Part shown: piece by piece, positions 1-5,199 of the stretch | Layout of the letters: each line of letters opens with the position of its first letter | Position numbering within the stretch: the first letter of the stretch is position 1 | Origin: Acetobacteraceae bacterium | GTDB lineage: Bacteria > Pseudomonadota > Alphaproteobacteria > Acetobacterales > Acetobacteraceae | Length of the DNA: 5,199 bases | Reading direction: 5' to 3' | NCBI GenBank assembly: GCA_027323595.1 | Contig: DAHWBL010000017.1 | Location: 1 to 5,199, forward strand | The notes under the pieces: generated by a model | What the model was told of the DNA's origin: nothing | Database searches by the model: none | Seen by the model: only the letters and a program-made list of their open reading frames with translations | Program-made: the position numbers and the translations under genes

Positions 1-594
1 AGCAACAGCCAGACCGACGAGACCGGCACCCAGCAGAGCCAGGGTAGCGGGCTCCGGCACCGGCGGCGGCGGCGCCGGCGGGGTCGAGAGGGTCGCCGAG
101 TAGTTATACACGGTGTTGTTCTGGTTCAGCGTCATCGTCAGACTGCCGGCAACGCCGTTGGCGTAAAGATTGCTGCCGATGCTCGGGCCAGTGATGGTGC
201 CGAGCAGATACACGCCGATCGAGCTGCTGTTGACCGAGATCGAGTAACCGGTTGTCTCAGCCGACGCCACCGAGAAAGTGTAGGCGCCGAAGGTGACGAA
301 GTTCGACAGCGCCTCGGTCAGCGTGCCGCCGACCGTCGTCGCCACCGACAATGACACGCCCGAAGCGAACGAACCGGTCCCGGAAAGGGTCGCGAAATCA
401 TTGGTGCCGCCACCATAGGTCATGGTGTTGTTCGGCGAGGTCCAGGTCACGGTCGCCGGGGACCCGCTGGTCACCACCGCCGGGTCCTGGAAGAGCGAGT
501 TGGCGATCTGAAGCGTGCTGAACGTGGTCGCGTTCGCGCTGAACGCAACCATGGTGGCAAGCGCGGTGCCGGCCAGAAGGGTCTTGAGGGACAT
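1..594 (-). CDS. PEP-CTERM sorting domain protein, secreted (C-terminus cut by window edge)
   Basis: Reading the minus strand from the ATG at 594-592 gives 198 residues with no stop up to base 1. Residues 1-22 form a signal peptide: Lys4, a hydrophobic core at about 5-19, then an Ala-Asn-Ala cleavage site at 20-22. The mature part (23-170) is rich in Ser, Thr, Gly and Asn, has no Cys, and looks like a beta-rich extracellular domain of unknown function. A proline-rich linker (172-178) leads to VPEPATLALLGAGLVGLAVA at 179-198, the conserved PEP motif plus the start of the transmembrane helix of PEP-CTERM proteins. The arginine-rich tail expected next lies just outside the window, so only a few residues should be missing. 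Family knowledge: such proteins are exported by Sec and processed by an exosortase, often in bacteria that make exopolysaccharide. The gene stands alone here and has a good ribosome binding site. Its specific role is unknown. Confidence 0.88.
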   Translation of the reverse strand, partial: MSLKTLLAGTALATMVAFSANATTFSTLQIANSLFQDPAVVTSGSPATVTWTSPNNTMTYGGGTNDFATLSGTGSFASGVSLSVATTVGGTLTEALSNFVTFGAYTFSVASAETTGYSISVNSSSIGVYLLGTITGPSIGSNLYANGVAGSLTMTLNQNNTVYNYSATLSTPPAPPPPVPEPATLALLGAGLVGLAVA

Positions 595-601
595 GAGAGG
601 G

Positions 602-606
602 CTCCT
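602..606 (-). promoter_or_regulatory. Shine-Dalgarno site of the PEP-CTERM gene
   Basis: AGGAG on the minus strand, 7 bases before the ATG at 594. This supports the chosen start, which also places an intact signal peptide at the N-terminus. Confidence 0.7.
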
Positions 607-657
607 AAACGATTTGCTCGCTCGCGAACCCCGACTTGGCGCCCGCTGCTGACAGGT

Positions 658-686
658 ATGTAATCTAAGCCGCATCTAGGTTGCAA
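658..686 (-). promoter_or_regulatory. Weak candidate promoter for the PEP-CTERM gene
   Basis: On the minus strand TTGCAA (686-681) is followed after 17 bases by TTACAT (663-658), about 65 bases upstream of the start codon. Both hexamers match the sigma-70 consensus only partly (roughly 4/6 and 3/6). The location and spacing are right, but the match is poor, so another sigma factor or a different site is quite possible. Confidence 0.22.
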
Positions 687-696
687 GCGATTTATG

Positions 697-710
697 TGGC
701 CAGCGGGCCA
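697..710. repeat. Small palindrome in the divergent intergenic region (possible operator)
   Basis: TGGCC and GGCCA are perfect 5-base inverted arms separated by AGCG. The element sits just upstream of the candidate -35 box of the PEP-CTERM gene and about 180 bases before the plus-strand gene. It could be a regulator site, but short GC-rich palindromes are common by chance in such a genome. The remainder of 595-888 shows no convincing ORF: there is an 8-T run at 720-727 and a C-rich stretch at about 765-800. Confidence 0.2.
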
Positions 711-861
711 TTCGGACCATTTTTTTTGGAATCGTCATCATCGGAAGCCCCGAAACCGCCCATCCGCCCGGCCGCCCCCCGCCGCGCCCGCCGCCGTCAC
801 GCCGGACAGGCTGGCGCCACGCCACCCGACAAGTCTAAACTGCCCGCACAAGCGAAACCAA

Positions 862-867
862 TATAAT
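862..867 (+). promoter_or_regulatory. Candidate -10 box for the DAPG hydrolase-like gene
   Basis: A perfect TATAAT lies in an AT-rich island within otherwise very GC-rich DNA, 21 bases before the start codon. Transcription would begin near 873-876, leaving a leader of about 15 bases that still contains the Shine-Dalgarno site. No good -35 hexamer is visible at the expected position (around 839-844), so an activator may be needed, or the match may be accidental. Confidence 0.35.
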
Positions 868-878
868 TGACGCCCCCG

Positions 879-883
879 GGAGG
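879..883 (+). promoter_or_regulatory. Shine-Dalgarno site of the DAPG hydrolase-like gene
   Basis: GGAGG ends 5 bases before the ATG at 889. This fixes the start of the 217-residue frame and argues against overlapping frames in this stretch. Confidence 0.75.
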
Positions 884-888
884 AACCA

Positions 889-1542
889 ATGCGCCTCGAC
901 CAGGCCAACCAGCTGCTCGACCAGTTCTACCTGCCCTTCGAATCCGGCTGGCAGCGCCTGCCGGACGGCTCCGCCCATGTCGCCGCCCGCACCCACATGA
1001 TCGGCTGCACGCCCGAAATGGTCGCCTGGTGGTTCGGCTTCATCCACCACACCGAACAATATAAATGGTGGCACCCCCGCGACCACCTGTTCAGCGACTG
1101 GGACGGCGAACGCGGCACCGGCCGCTACATCGGCGGCACCCACCTGGTGCACGAATATATCGGTCCGAGCATCTACAAGCTGAAGATCAACTTCCGCGAA
1201 CCCGGCGAAATCCTCGACACCTCCCGCTTCGAGGCCGCCAGGGTCGGCGTCGCCGTGTTCGGCTATGTCGGCGACCTGGAACAGGATGGCTGGTTCGGCC
1301 GGCTGCTGCATCTGGTGCAGAAAACCGACGATGGCTGCGTCATGCGCTCCCGCTTCTGGCTCGGCGCGCTGGACCCCATGCCCCCCAACCCGGTGCCGCC
1401 CGACGTGCTGGCCGGACTGGTGCCCGACAGCCTGGCCGCGGGCTTGCACGCCCACGCCAGCGAGGAGATGAGCATTCTCGCCAGCTTCCTGCCGACGGTC
1501 TACCGCATCCACAACGCCGATCAGAGCCGGCGCAACGACTGA
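889..1542 (+). CDS. DAPG hydrolase (PhlG)-like family protein
   Basis: A 217-residue cytoplasmic protein without signal peptide or membrane segment, resembling the DAPG hydrolase (PhlG) family. PhlG uses zinc to cleave a C-C bond in 2,4-diacetylphloroglucinol, releasing acetate. Seen here: MVAWWFGF at 44-51, a WWHPRDH block at 60-66, HLVHEY at 85-90, and HAHASEE at 187-193, which contains a His189-x3-Glu193 pair. From memory PhlG binds zinc with two His and two Glu, the last pair spaced HxxxE, so His62 or His66, Glu89, His189 and Glu193 are the likely ligands; His141 could be catalytic. The protein is shorter than PhlG (about 290 residues) and there are no phl biosynthesis genes nearby, so DAPG itself is an unlikely substrate. 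Related standalone proteins are probably hydrolases of other small aromatic or ketone compounds. It is transcribed towards the neighbouring catabolic operon, with stop codons 3 bases apart. The coding region is certain; the family call is fairly strong; the substrate is unknown. Confidence 0.8.
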   Translation: MRLDQANQLLDQFYLPFESGWQRLPDGSAHVAARTHMIGCTPEMVAWWFGFIHHTEQYKWWHPRDHLFSDWDGERGTGRYIGGTHLVHEYIGPSIYKLKINFREPGEILDTSRFEAARVGVAVFGYVGDLEQDGWFGRLLHLVQKTDDGCVMRSRFWLGALDPMPPNPVPPDVLAGLVPDSLAAGLHAHASEEMSILASFLPTVYRIHNADQSRRND

Positions 1543-1545
1543 CCC

Positions 1546-2322
1546 TCAGCCCCCCACCAGCCGCTCCCGCCACCCAAGCCCGGCCAGGGTGCCCGCCACC
1601 GGCAGATATTCACAGCCGACCCAGCCGGCATATCCAGCCTGCTCGATCGCGGCCAACAGATGCGGCCAATGCAGCTCACCGGTCCCCGGCTCCCCCCGTC
1701 CGGGCACCTCGGCGATCTGGATATGGCCGATCAAATCGATATGCCGGCGCAGCCGCGCGATCACGTCGCCCTCGCCCCTCTGTACATGGTACACGTCGAA
1801 TTGCAGCCCGAACCGCGGCCCCAACGCCGCCACGATCGCCGCTCCCATCGCCTGCGTGCTCACCAAATAGCCTGGCACGTCGATCGGATTGATCGGCTCC
1901 AGCATCAACCTCACACCCGCCGGCGTCTGCTCCCCCGCCCATGCCAGATTGGCCATCAGCGTGGGCAGACACTCCGCCGCCTGCACGCCCGCGGGAACAA
2001 CTCCCGACATCACATGGATCATCCCGACCCCGAGCCCCACCGCATACTCCAGCGCACGGGCAAACCCGTCACGGAATTCCGCCTCGCGCCCCGGCAAGCC
2101 CGCGTGCCCGCGCTCACCACGCGCCGGATCGCCCGGCGGCGTGTTGAGCAGAATCAGCGGCACGCCCGCCGCCTTCAGCCGCGCGCGCAATTCCGCCACC
2201 GGCACCGCATACGGATACTGCACCTCCACCGCGGCGAACCCGGCCGCCGCCGCCGCCTCGATCCGCTCGCCGAGTGGCTGTTCGGTAAACAGCGTGGAAA
2301 TGTTGGCCGCGAGCCGCAACAT
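1546..2322 (-). CDS. hyi: Hydroxypyruvate isomerase (Hyi), TIM-barrel
   Basis: Hyi interconverts hydroxypyruvate and tartronate semialdehyde in the cytoplasm, in the glyoxylate-to-glycerate pathway. The 258 residues equal the length of E. coli Hyi as I recall it. The whole protein follows the family pattern: MLRLAANIS start, NTPPGDPARGERG near 60-72, LPGREAEFRDG at 76-86, LEPINPIDVPGY at 141-152, FDVYHVQR at 175-182, HIQIAEVPGRGEPGTGE at 200-216 and GCEY at 236-239. The metal and catalytic residues expected for the xylose isomerase-like barrel are present: Glu142, Asp176, Gln202 and Glu238. The start at 2322 was chosen because it matches the family N-terminus. A longer in-frame start at 2391 would add 23 residues inside the upstream gene and is not credible. 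It is the last gene of the minus-strand operon, 5 bases after the upstream stop. Related isomerases such as OtnI (2-oxo-tetronate isomerase) look very similar, so the exact substrate is less certain than the family. Confidence 0.88.
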   Translation of the reverse strand: MLRLAANISTLFTEQPLGERIEAAAAAGFAAVEVQYPYAVPVAELRARLKAAGVPLILLNTPPGDPARGERGHAGLPGREAEFRDGFARALEYAVGLGVGMIHVMSGVVPAGVQAAECLPTLMANLAWAGEQTPAGVRLMLEPINPIDVPGYLVSTQAMGAAIVAALGPRFGLQFDVYHVQRGEGDVIARLRRHIDLIGHIQIAEVPGRGEPGTGELHWPHLLAAIEQAGYAGWVGCEYLPVAGTLAGLGWRERLVGG

Positions 2323-2327
2323 CTCCT
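2323..2327 (-). promoter_or_regulatory. Shine-Dalgarno-like AGGAG filling the gap before hyi
   Basis: The stop TGA of the upstream gene (2330-2328), AGGAG (2327-2323) and the hyi ATG (2322-2320) follow each other without a single spare base. The Shine-Dalgarno motif therefore has no spacer to the ATG. Initiation is probably by coupling, with the ribosome terminating on the upstream gene and restarting at once. A TTG at codon 2 would have a 3-base spacer and is an alternative start. Confidence 0.5.
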
Positions 2328-3236
2328 TCAGCCGATATGGCTTTGATGGTTGGCCAGATACCAGTCCGCGATCTCCTCGCGCGTCGCCCACCAGATGCCG
2401 GATTTCTTCTTGGCGTAGTCGATGAACTCACGCAGCGCGCGGATCCGGAACGGCTGGCCGATCACATGCGGATGCAGCCCGATATTCATCAGCCGCCCGC
2501 TATGCTCGCCCTCCCGCCACAACTCATCGAGCGCCTCGATGAACACCGATTTCGCCCCCTCGACATCCTTGCCCTGGCGCAGGAACACGGTGAAATCATT
2601 GACCTCGGACGTATACGGGATCGACACCAGCGGCCGGCCGCACTCGGTGCGCATCAGATATGGCTGATCGTCATTGAGATAATCGGTGATGAAATCGAGT
2701 CCCGCCTCGGCGACCAGATCAGGCGTGTTCGGTGTCGATCGCAGCGAGCTCGACAGCCAGCCACGCGCTGCCTTGCCGACGAACTCCCGATACACGCGCA
2801 AGGTTTCCTCGATCACCGCGCGCTCGGTCTCGATATCGAACTGGTAATCGGTGAGCAGATCGGACTGCACGTAATTATGCGCCACCAGCTCCCAGCCCTG
2901 CCGCATCGCCTCCTCGATGATCTGCGGCCGTTGCAACGCCATCTTGGCGTTCATCGTGCAGGTCGTCGGCACGCCGGCCTGCTTGAATATATCAAACATC
3001 CGCCACACCCCGACCCGATGCCCGTACTCGCGCCAGGTCCAGTTCGGATTGTCATACACATTGCCGGGAAGAACGTCGGTGATGATGCTCGGCCCGCCCG
3101 GATAGTACGGCTTCGGATCGACCTTCATCCGGTCCCAGTATTCAAGATTTGTCGTGATCATCAGCGCCACCCGCGCGCCACCCGGCCAGCGCAGCGGCTT
3201 ACGCTGCGGCATCGGCACGAAATCATATTCCATCAT
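2328..3236 (-). CDS. Polysaccharide deacetylase-fold hydrolase, PuuE (allantoinase)-like
   Basis: A 302-residue soluble protein with the NodB/CE4 fold, most like the PuuE-type branch, whose founder is a metal-independent allantoinase opening the hydantoin ring. Many members of this branch have unknown amide substrates. Seen here: RVALMITTNLEYWD at 22-35, where CE4 enzymes carry the TFDDG motif; WRMFDIFKQAGVPTT at 78-92 and NAKMALQRP at 96-104; WELVAHNYVQSDLL at 115-128, the position of the HxxxH metal motif; GWLSSSLRSTPNT at 159-171, the substrate-loop arginine region; and GLHPHVIGQPFR at 253-264 with the C-terminal catalytic His. The metal motif is altered: His120 remains, but the second His position is Gln124 and the motif 1 Asp is replaced by Asn/Glu. 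There is no signal peptide, which argues against cell-wall polysaccharide as substrate. Two tandem ATGs occur (3236 and 3233); AGGAGG is 2 bases from the first and 5 from the second, so the second may be the true start. The gene sits 35 bases after the lyase gene and is followed almost immediately by hyi. Confidence 0.88.
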   Translation of the reverse strand: MMEYDFVPMPQRKPLRWPGGARVALMITTNLEYWDRMKVDPKPYYPGGPSIITDVLPGNVYDNPNWTWREYGHRVGVWRMFDIFKQAGVPTTCTMNAKMALQRPQIIEEAMRQGWELVAHNYVQSDLLTDYQFDIETERAVIEETLRVYREFVGKAARGWLSSSLRSTPNTPDLVAEAGLDFITDYLNDDQPYLMRTECGRPLVSIPYTSEVNDFTVFLRQGKDVEGAKSVFIEALDELWREGEHSGRLMNIGLHPHVIGQPFRIRALREFIDYAKKKSGIWWATREEIADWYLANHQSHIG

Positions 3237-3238
3237 GG

Positions 3239-3244
3239 CCTCCT
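3239..3244 (-). promoter_or_regulatory. Shine-Dalgarno site of the PuuE-like gene
   Basis: A full AGGAGG on the minus strand inside the 35-base gap after the lyase stop codon. Its spacing to the second of two tandem ATGs (5 bases, start at 3233) is better than to the first (2 bases, start at 3236). The rest of the gap shows no terminator or promoter, so the gene is most likely read from the same transcript as its upstream neighbour. Confidence 0.7.
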
Positions 3245-3271
3245 GTCGTCATCACGCCCGAGCCGATCACG

Positions 3272-4132
3272 TCACACCCCATAATGTTCGGCAAGGCGCT
3301 GATATTCCGCCGCGCCGGTCAGCCGGCACACCTCGGCAAACTCCGCGAGCACCGGCGGCGCCAGCGGATCGCCATCGCGCAGCGCGGCCAGCGCATGCTG
3401 CATCGCCGGGATCGCCGCGAACAAGGTCGGATTGTACAGCGCCACCCGCGCGCCAAGTGCGGCCAGTGCCGCCGGCGGCAGCATCGGGGTCTTGCCACCA
3501 GGAACCATGTTGACCATCGCGGGCTTTGGAGAAATCGCGCAGAAATCACGCAACTCCTCGTTGGTCTCGGATGCCTCGAAAAACAGAATATCCGCTCCCG
3601 CCGCGGCATAGGCCATCAACCGGTCCCGCGCCGCCGCATAACCCTCTGGCGCCCGCGCATCGGTGCGCCCGATGATCAGCACATCGAGCCCGGATTCCGC
3701 CCTGGCATCAACCGCCGCGCGGATCCGCATCGTCGCCTCCGCCACGCTCACCACCCGCTTGCCGGTCATGTGCCCGCAACGCTTGGGGAACTCCTGGTCC
3801 TCGATCATCACGGCCGCCGCCCCCGCACGCGCATATTCAACGACCGTGCGGCGAACATTCATCGCATTGCCATAACCCGTGTCGGCATCGGCCAGCACCG
3901 GAAATCCCGGATTTGCCGCGCAAATCAGCCGCAGCGTCTCGATCATCTCACCCGCCGCGATCAACCCGGTGTCAGGCAGCCCGAACCGCGTCGCGGCGAT
4001 ACCAAATCCACTCATGAAACACGCCGGCAGCCCCGATTCGCGCACCAGGCGCGCCGACAATGCATCATAGATGGTCGGCGCCACCACCAGCCCCTCGCCG
4101 AGCAGCCCCCGCAGCCGATCAACCGCGCTCAT
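3272..4132 (-). CDS. Isocitrate lyase/PEP mutase family protein (2-methylisocitrate lyase-like)
   Basis: A 286-residue TIM-barrel enzyme of the ICL/PEPM superfamily, which cleaves or forms C-C or P-C bonds next to 2-oxo acids with Mg2+. Seen here: APTIYDALSARL at 18-29, SGFGIAATRFGLPD at 41-54, the metal-binding ADADTGYGN at 81-89 (Asp82, Asp84), IEDQEFPKRCGHMTGK at 110-125, GRTDAR at 155-160, FFEA at 184-187 (Glu186) and VNMV at 207-210. The KRCGH block with Cys119 is the flexible-loop signature of the lyases (isocitrate, 2-methylisocitrate, oxaloacetate-type and dimethylmalate lyases), not of phosphonopyruvate hydrolases or PEP mutase. It therefore probably has lyase activity, but the acid it splits cannot be read from the motifs. 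The start at 4132 shares an ATGA overlap with the stop of the substrate-binding protein gene and has no clear Shine-Dalgarno site of its own, suggesting translational coupling. An in-frame ATG at 4171 would add 13 atypical residues overlapping the upstream gene and was rejected. Subfamily names such as PrpB or carboxyphosphonoenolpyruvate phosphonomutase are alternatives. Confidence 0.88.
   Translation of the reverse strand: MSAVDRLRGLLGEGLVVAPTIYDALSARLVRESGLPACFMSGFGIAATRFGLPDTGLIAAGEMIETLRLICAANPGFPVLADADTGYGNAMNVRRTVVEYARAGAAAVMIEDQEFPKRCGHMTGKRVVSVAEATMRIRAAVDARAESGLDVLIIGRTDARAPEGYAAARDRLMAYAAAGADILFFEASETNEELRDFCAISPKPAMVNMVPGGKTPMLPPAALAALGARVALYNPTLFAAIPAMQHALAALRDGDPLAPPVLAEFAEVCRLTGAAEYQRLAEHYGV
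4129..4132 (-). other. ATGA stop/start overlap joining binding-protein and lyase genes
   Basis: The minus-strand bases ATGA hold the lyase start (4132-4130) and the binding-protein stop TGA (4131-4129). No Shine-Dalgarno motif is visible before this ATG, so lyase translation likely depends on ribosomes finishing the upstream gene. This is direct evidence for one transcript across both genes. Confidence 0.75.
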
Positions 4133-5199
4133 GCGCAGGAATTCGCTGGCCAGGCATAGAACAACGACCATTTCTCATGATCGATGCGAATCGTGTAGCC
4201 CGGCAACTGCCCCTCGTTTCCCTTGAAACAGATGCCATTTCCAAGCAGCCCGTCAAAGCTCTTGGTTGCCTGCATTGCAGCATTGATCGCCAGCCGCTCG
4301 GCGGCCACATGCGCGCCATCGCCGCTGACCTTCGCGGTCGAGCCACACTGCGCCAGCAGATGCGCGACGTCATAGGTCAGCGCATCGGTATGAAACGCGC
4401 CCAGTTTATGAATCCCGCGCGCGGCACATTCCTTCACGAACGCGTCGTTGAAGGCCTCCGTCTGGGGAGACATGCCCTTCCAGAAGGAGCTGGCAAAAAT
4501 CACCCCGTCGCCATCCTTGTCGAACAGCTCGACATTGTTCGGATCGCCATAGAGCTGCGAGCCGATGACCCGCCCGGTGTAACCCTGCCGCCGCAGTTCC
4601 TTGATCGCCCGCGCCGCCGGCTCGGGCAACGATGCCAGCGTGACGATGTCCGGCTTGCTCTCAAGCACCTTGGCGACCTGCGGGGCGACATCGAAGGTTT
4701 TGTATTGAAATGCCACCGGCGCGCCGAACTTCACGCCAAACTCGGCGAGAATCGCCGGCATGGACTTCGTGCCCGACTCATTTGAAACCGCCTCATCGGA
4801 AACATACAGGATTTCCGTCGTCTTCGGCATCGAATTGTCTTTCTGCAGGCTGCGCAACACATTGCGAAACCCGACAGCCTCATCGGGCACCAGCCGAAAC
4901 AAAAACTTCTTGCCTTCGATCAACCCAGGCCGCGAGGCCGCCACCGGAACCATCGTGGTCTGCGCCCGCTCGGCATCGTTCATCGCAACCGCCACCTCGC
5001 CCGAGGAAAACGGCCCGACGATCGCCAGCACCTGGTCATCCTCGATCAGCTTGCGCGCAGCAATCGCCGCCTGCCGCGGATCGGATCCGGTGTCGTAGCG
5101 AACCAGCGACAACGGATGTCCATTGACCCCGCCATGGGCGTTGATATCCGCCACCGCCATGTCCGCGGCCACGATCGAGGGCTCGGACACGCTTTTCAG
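4129..5199 (-). CDS. ABC transporter substrate-binding protein, Leu/Ile/Val type (N-terminus off window)
   Basis: A type I periplasmic binding protein (Peripla_BP_6, LivJ/LivK-like), which captures a small solute in the periplasm for a LivHMGF-type importer. 356 residues are visible and the frame stays open to base 5199. The GTG at 5190 is internal rather than the start: the residues before it (Leu-Lys-Ser) and the sequence after it fit the interior of the first domain. Roughly 30-50 residues, namely signal peptide and first beta strand, should lie beyond the edge. Visible family landmarks are AVADINAHGGVNGHPL at 15-30, the DTGSDPRQAA stretch at 36-45, LAIVGPFSSGE at 58-68 (the Ser-Ser ligand loop), VPVAASRPGL at 84-93, YVSDEAVSNESG further on, and the hinge-region AFHTDALTYDVAHLLAQ near the C-terminus. 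Two Cys residues in the C-terminal lobe (AQCGS and GICFKG) could form a disulfide. No permease or ATPase gene is visible. The ligand cannot be told from sequence; its operon partners suggest an amide, ureide or organic acid. Its stop overlaps the lyase start (ATGA). Confidence 0.9.
   Translation of the reverse strand: MKSVSEPSIVAADMAVADINAHGGVNGHPLSLVRYDTGSDPRQAAIAARKLIEDDQVLAIVGPFSSGEVAVAMNDAERAQTTMVPVAASRPGLIEGKKFLFRLVPDEAVGFRNVLRSLQKDNSMPKTTEILYVSDEAVSNESGTKSMPAILAEFGVKFGAPVAFQYKTFDVAPQVAKVLESKPDIVTLASLPEPAARAIKELRRQGYTGRVIGSQLYGDPNNVELFDKDGDGVIFASSFWKGMSPQTEAFNDAFVKECAARGIHKLGAFHTDALTYDVAHLLAQCGSTAKVSGDGAHVAAERLAINAAMQATKSFDGLLGNGICFKGNEGQLPGYTIRIDHEKWSLFYAWPANSCA

Noticed and set aside
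697..727. Possible plus-strand terminator: palindrome followed by a T run
   Set aside because: The T run at 720-727 starts 9 bases after the stem, the stem is only 5 bases, and there is no plus-strand gene upstream within the window for it to end.
835..1512. Long minus-strand open frame of 225 codons opposite the DAPG hydrolase-like gene
   Set aside because: It lies antisense to a gene with a clear ribosome binding site and recognisable motifs. Its product is a low-complexity Ala/Gly/Val/Gln-rich shadow with no recognisable domain.
1065..1892. Plus-strand open frame of 275 codons overlapping the hydrolase and hyi genes
   Set aside because: It runs out of frame through one real gene and antisense through another. 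Its Arg/Pro/Ala-rich composition is typical of a shifted GC-rich frame.
2323..2391. N-terminal extension of Hyi from an upstream in-frame start
   Set aside because: The 23 extra residues overlap the end of the PuuE-like gene and have no counterpart in the family, which begins with MLRxxAN-type residues.
2337..3284. Plus-strand open frame of 315 codons covering the PuuE-like gene
   Set aside because: It is an antisense frame created by high GC content. The protein is rich in Arg, His and Pro with no domain, while the minus strand gives a clear enzyme.
3284..4159. Plus-strand open frame of 291 codons opposite the lyase gene
   Set aside because: It is the same kind of antisense GC artefact: an Arg/His-rich product without motifs or a credible ribosome binding site.
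5188..5190. GTG as the start of the substrate-binding protein
   Set aside because: Starting here would remove the signal peptide and first beta strand that every member of this periplasmic family needs. The frame stays open to the edge, so the gene is cut by the window.

Overview
This GC-rich window comes from a bacterial chromosome, most probably an alphaproteobacterium. Acetobacteraceae-like is my best guess. It rests on the high-GC codon use, the VPEP-type PEP-CTERM protein and the style of the catabolic operon, not on any marker gene. I see no RNA gene, CRISPR array, insertion sequence or phage gene.

Layout. Positions 1-594 (minus) encode a secreted PEP-CTERM protein whose last residues are cut off by the left edge. 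Positions 595-888 form a divergent, non-coding intergenic region with ribosome binding sites at both ends, a perfect TATAAT on the plus strand and a small palindrome. Positions 889-1542 (plus) encode a single 217-residue protein resembling the zinc-dependent DAPG hydrolase (PhlG) family. It converges, with only 3 bases between stop codons, on a compact minus-strand operon filling 1546-5199.

Read in the direction of transcription, from right to left, the operon holds: a Leu/Ile/Val-type (Peripla_BP_6) ABC substrate-binding protein whose N-terminus is off the window; an isocitrate lyase/PEP mutase-family lyase, joined by an ATGA overlap; a PuuE-like NodB/polysaccharide-deacetylase-fold hydrolase 35 bases later; and a hydroxypyruvate isomerase (Hyi) 5 bases later. 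The operon promoter must lie beyond the right edge, because no internal gap is large enough to look like a promoter region.

How they may work together (inference). The binding protein would capture a small organic acid, amide or ureide. The PuuE-like enzyme would hydrolyse a C-N amide or cyclic amide bond. The lyase would split or rearrange a 2-hydroxy/2-oxo acid, and Hyi would pass tartronate semialdehyde/hydroxypyruvate towards glycerate. This recalls the allantoin-to-glyoxylate-to-glycerate route, but the substrate is not fixed by sequence. The most interesting points are this enzyme combination, the altered NodB metal motif in the deacetylase-like protein, and the unusual stop/Shine-Dalgarno/start junction in front of hyi.
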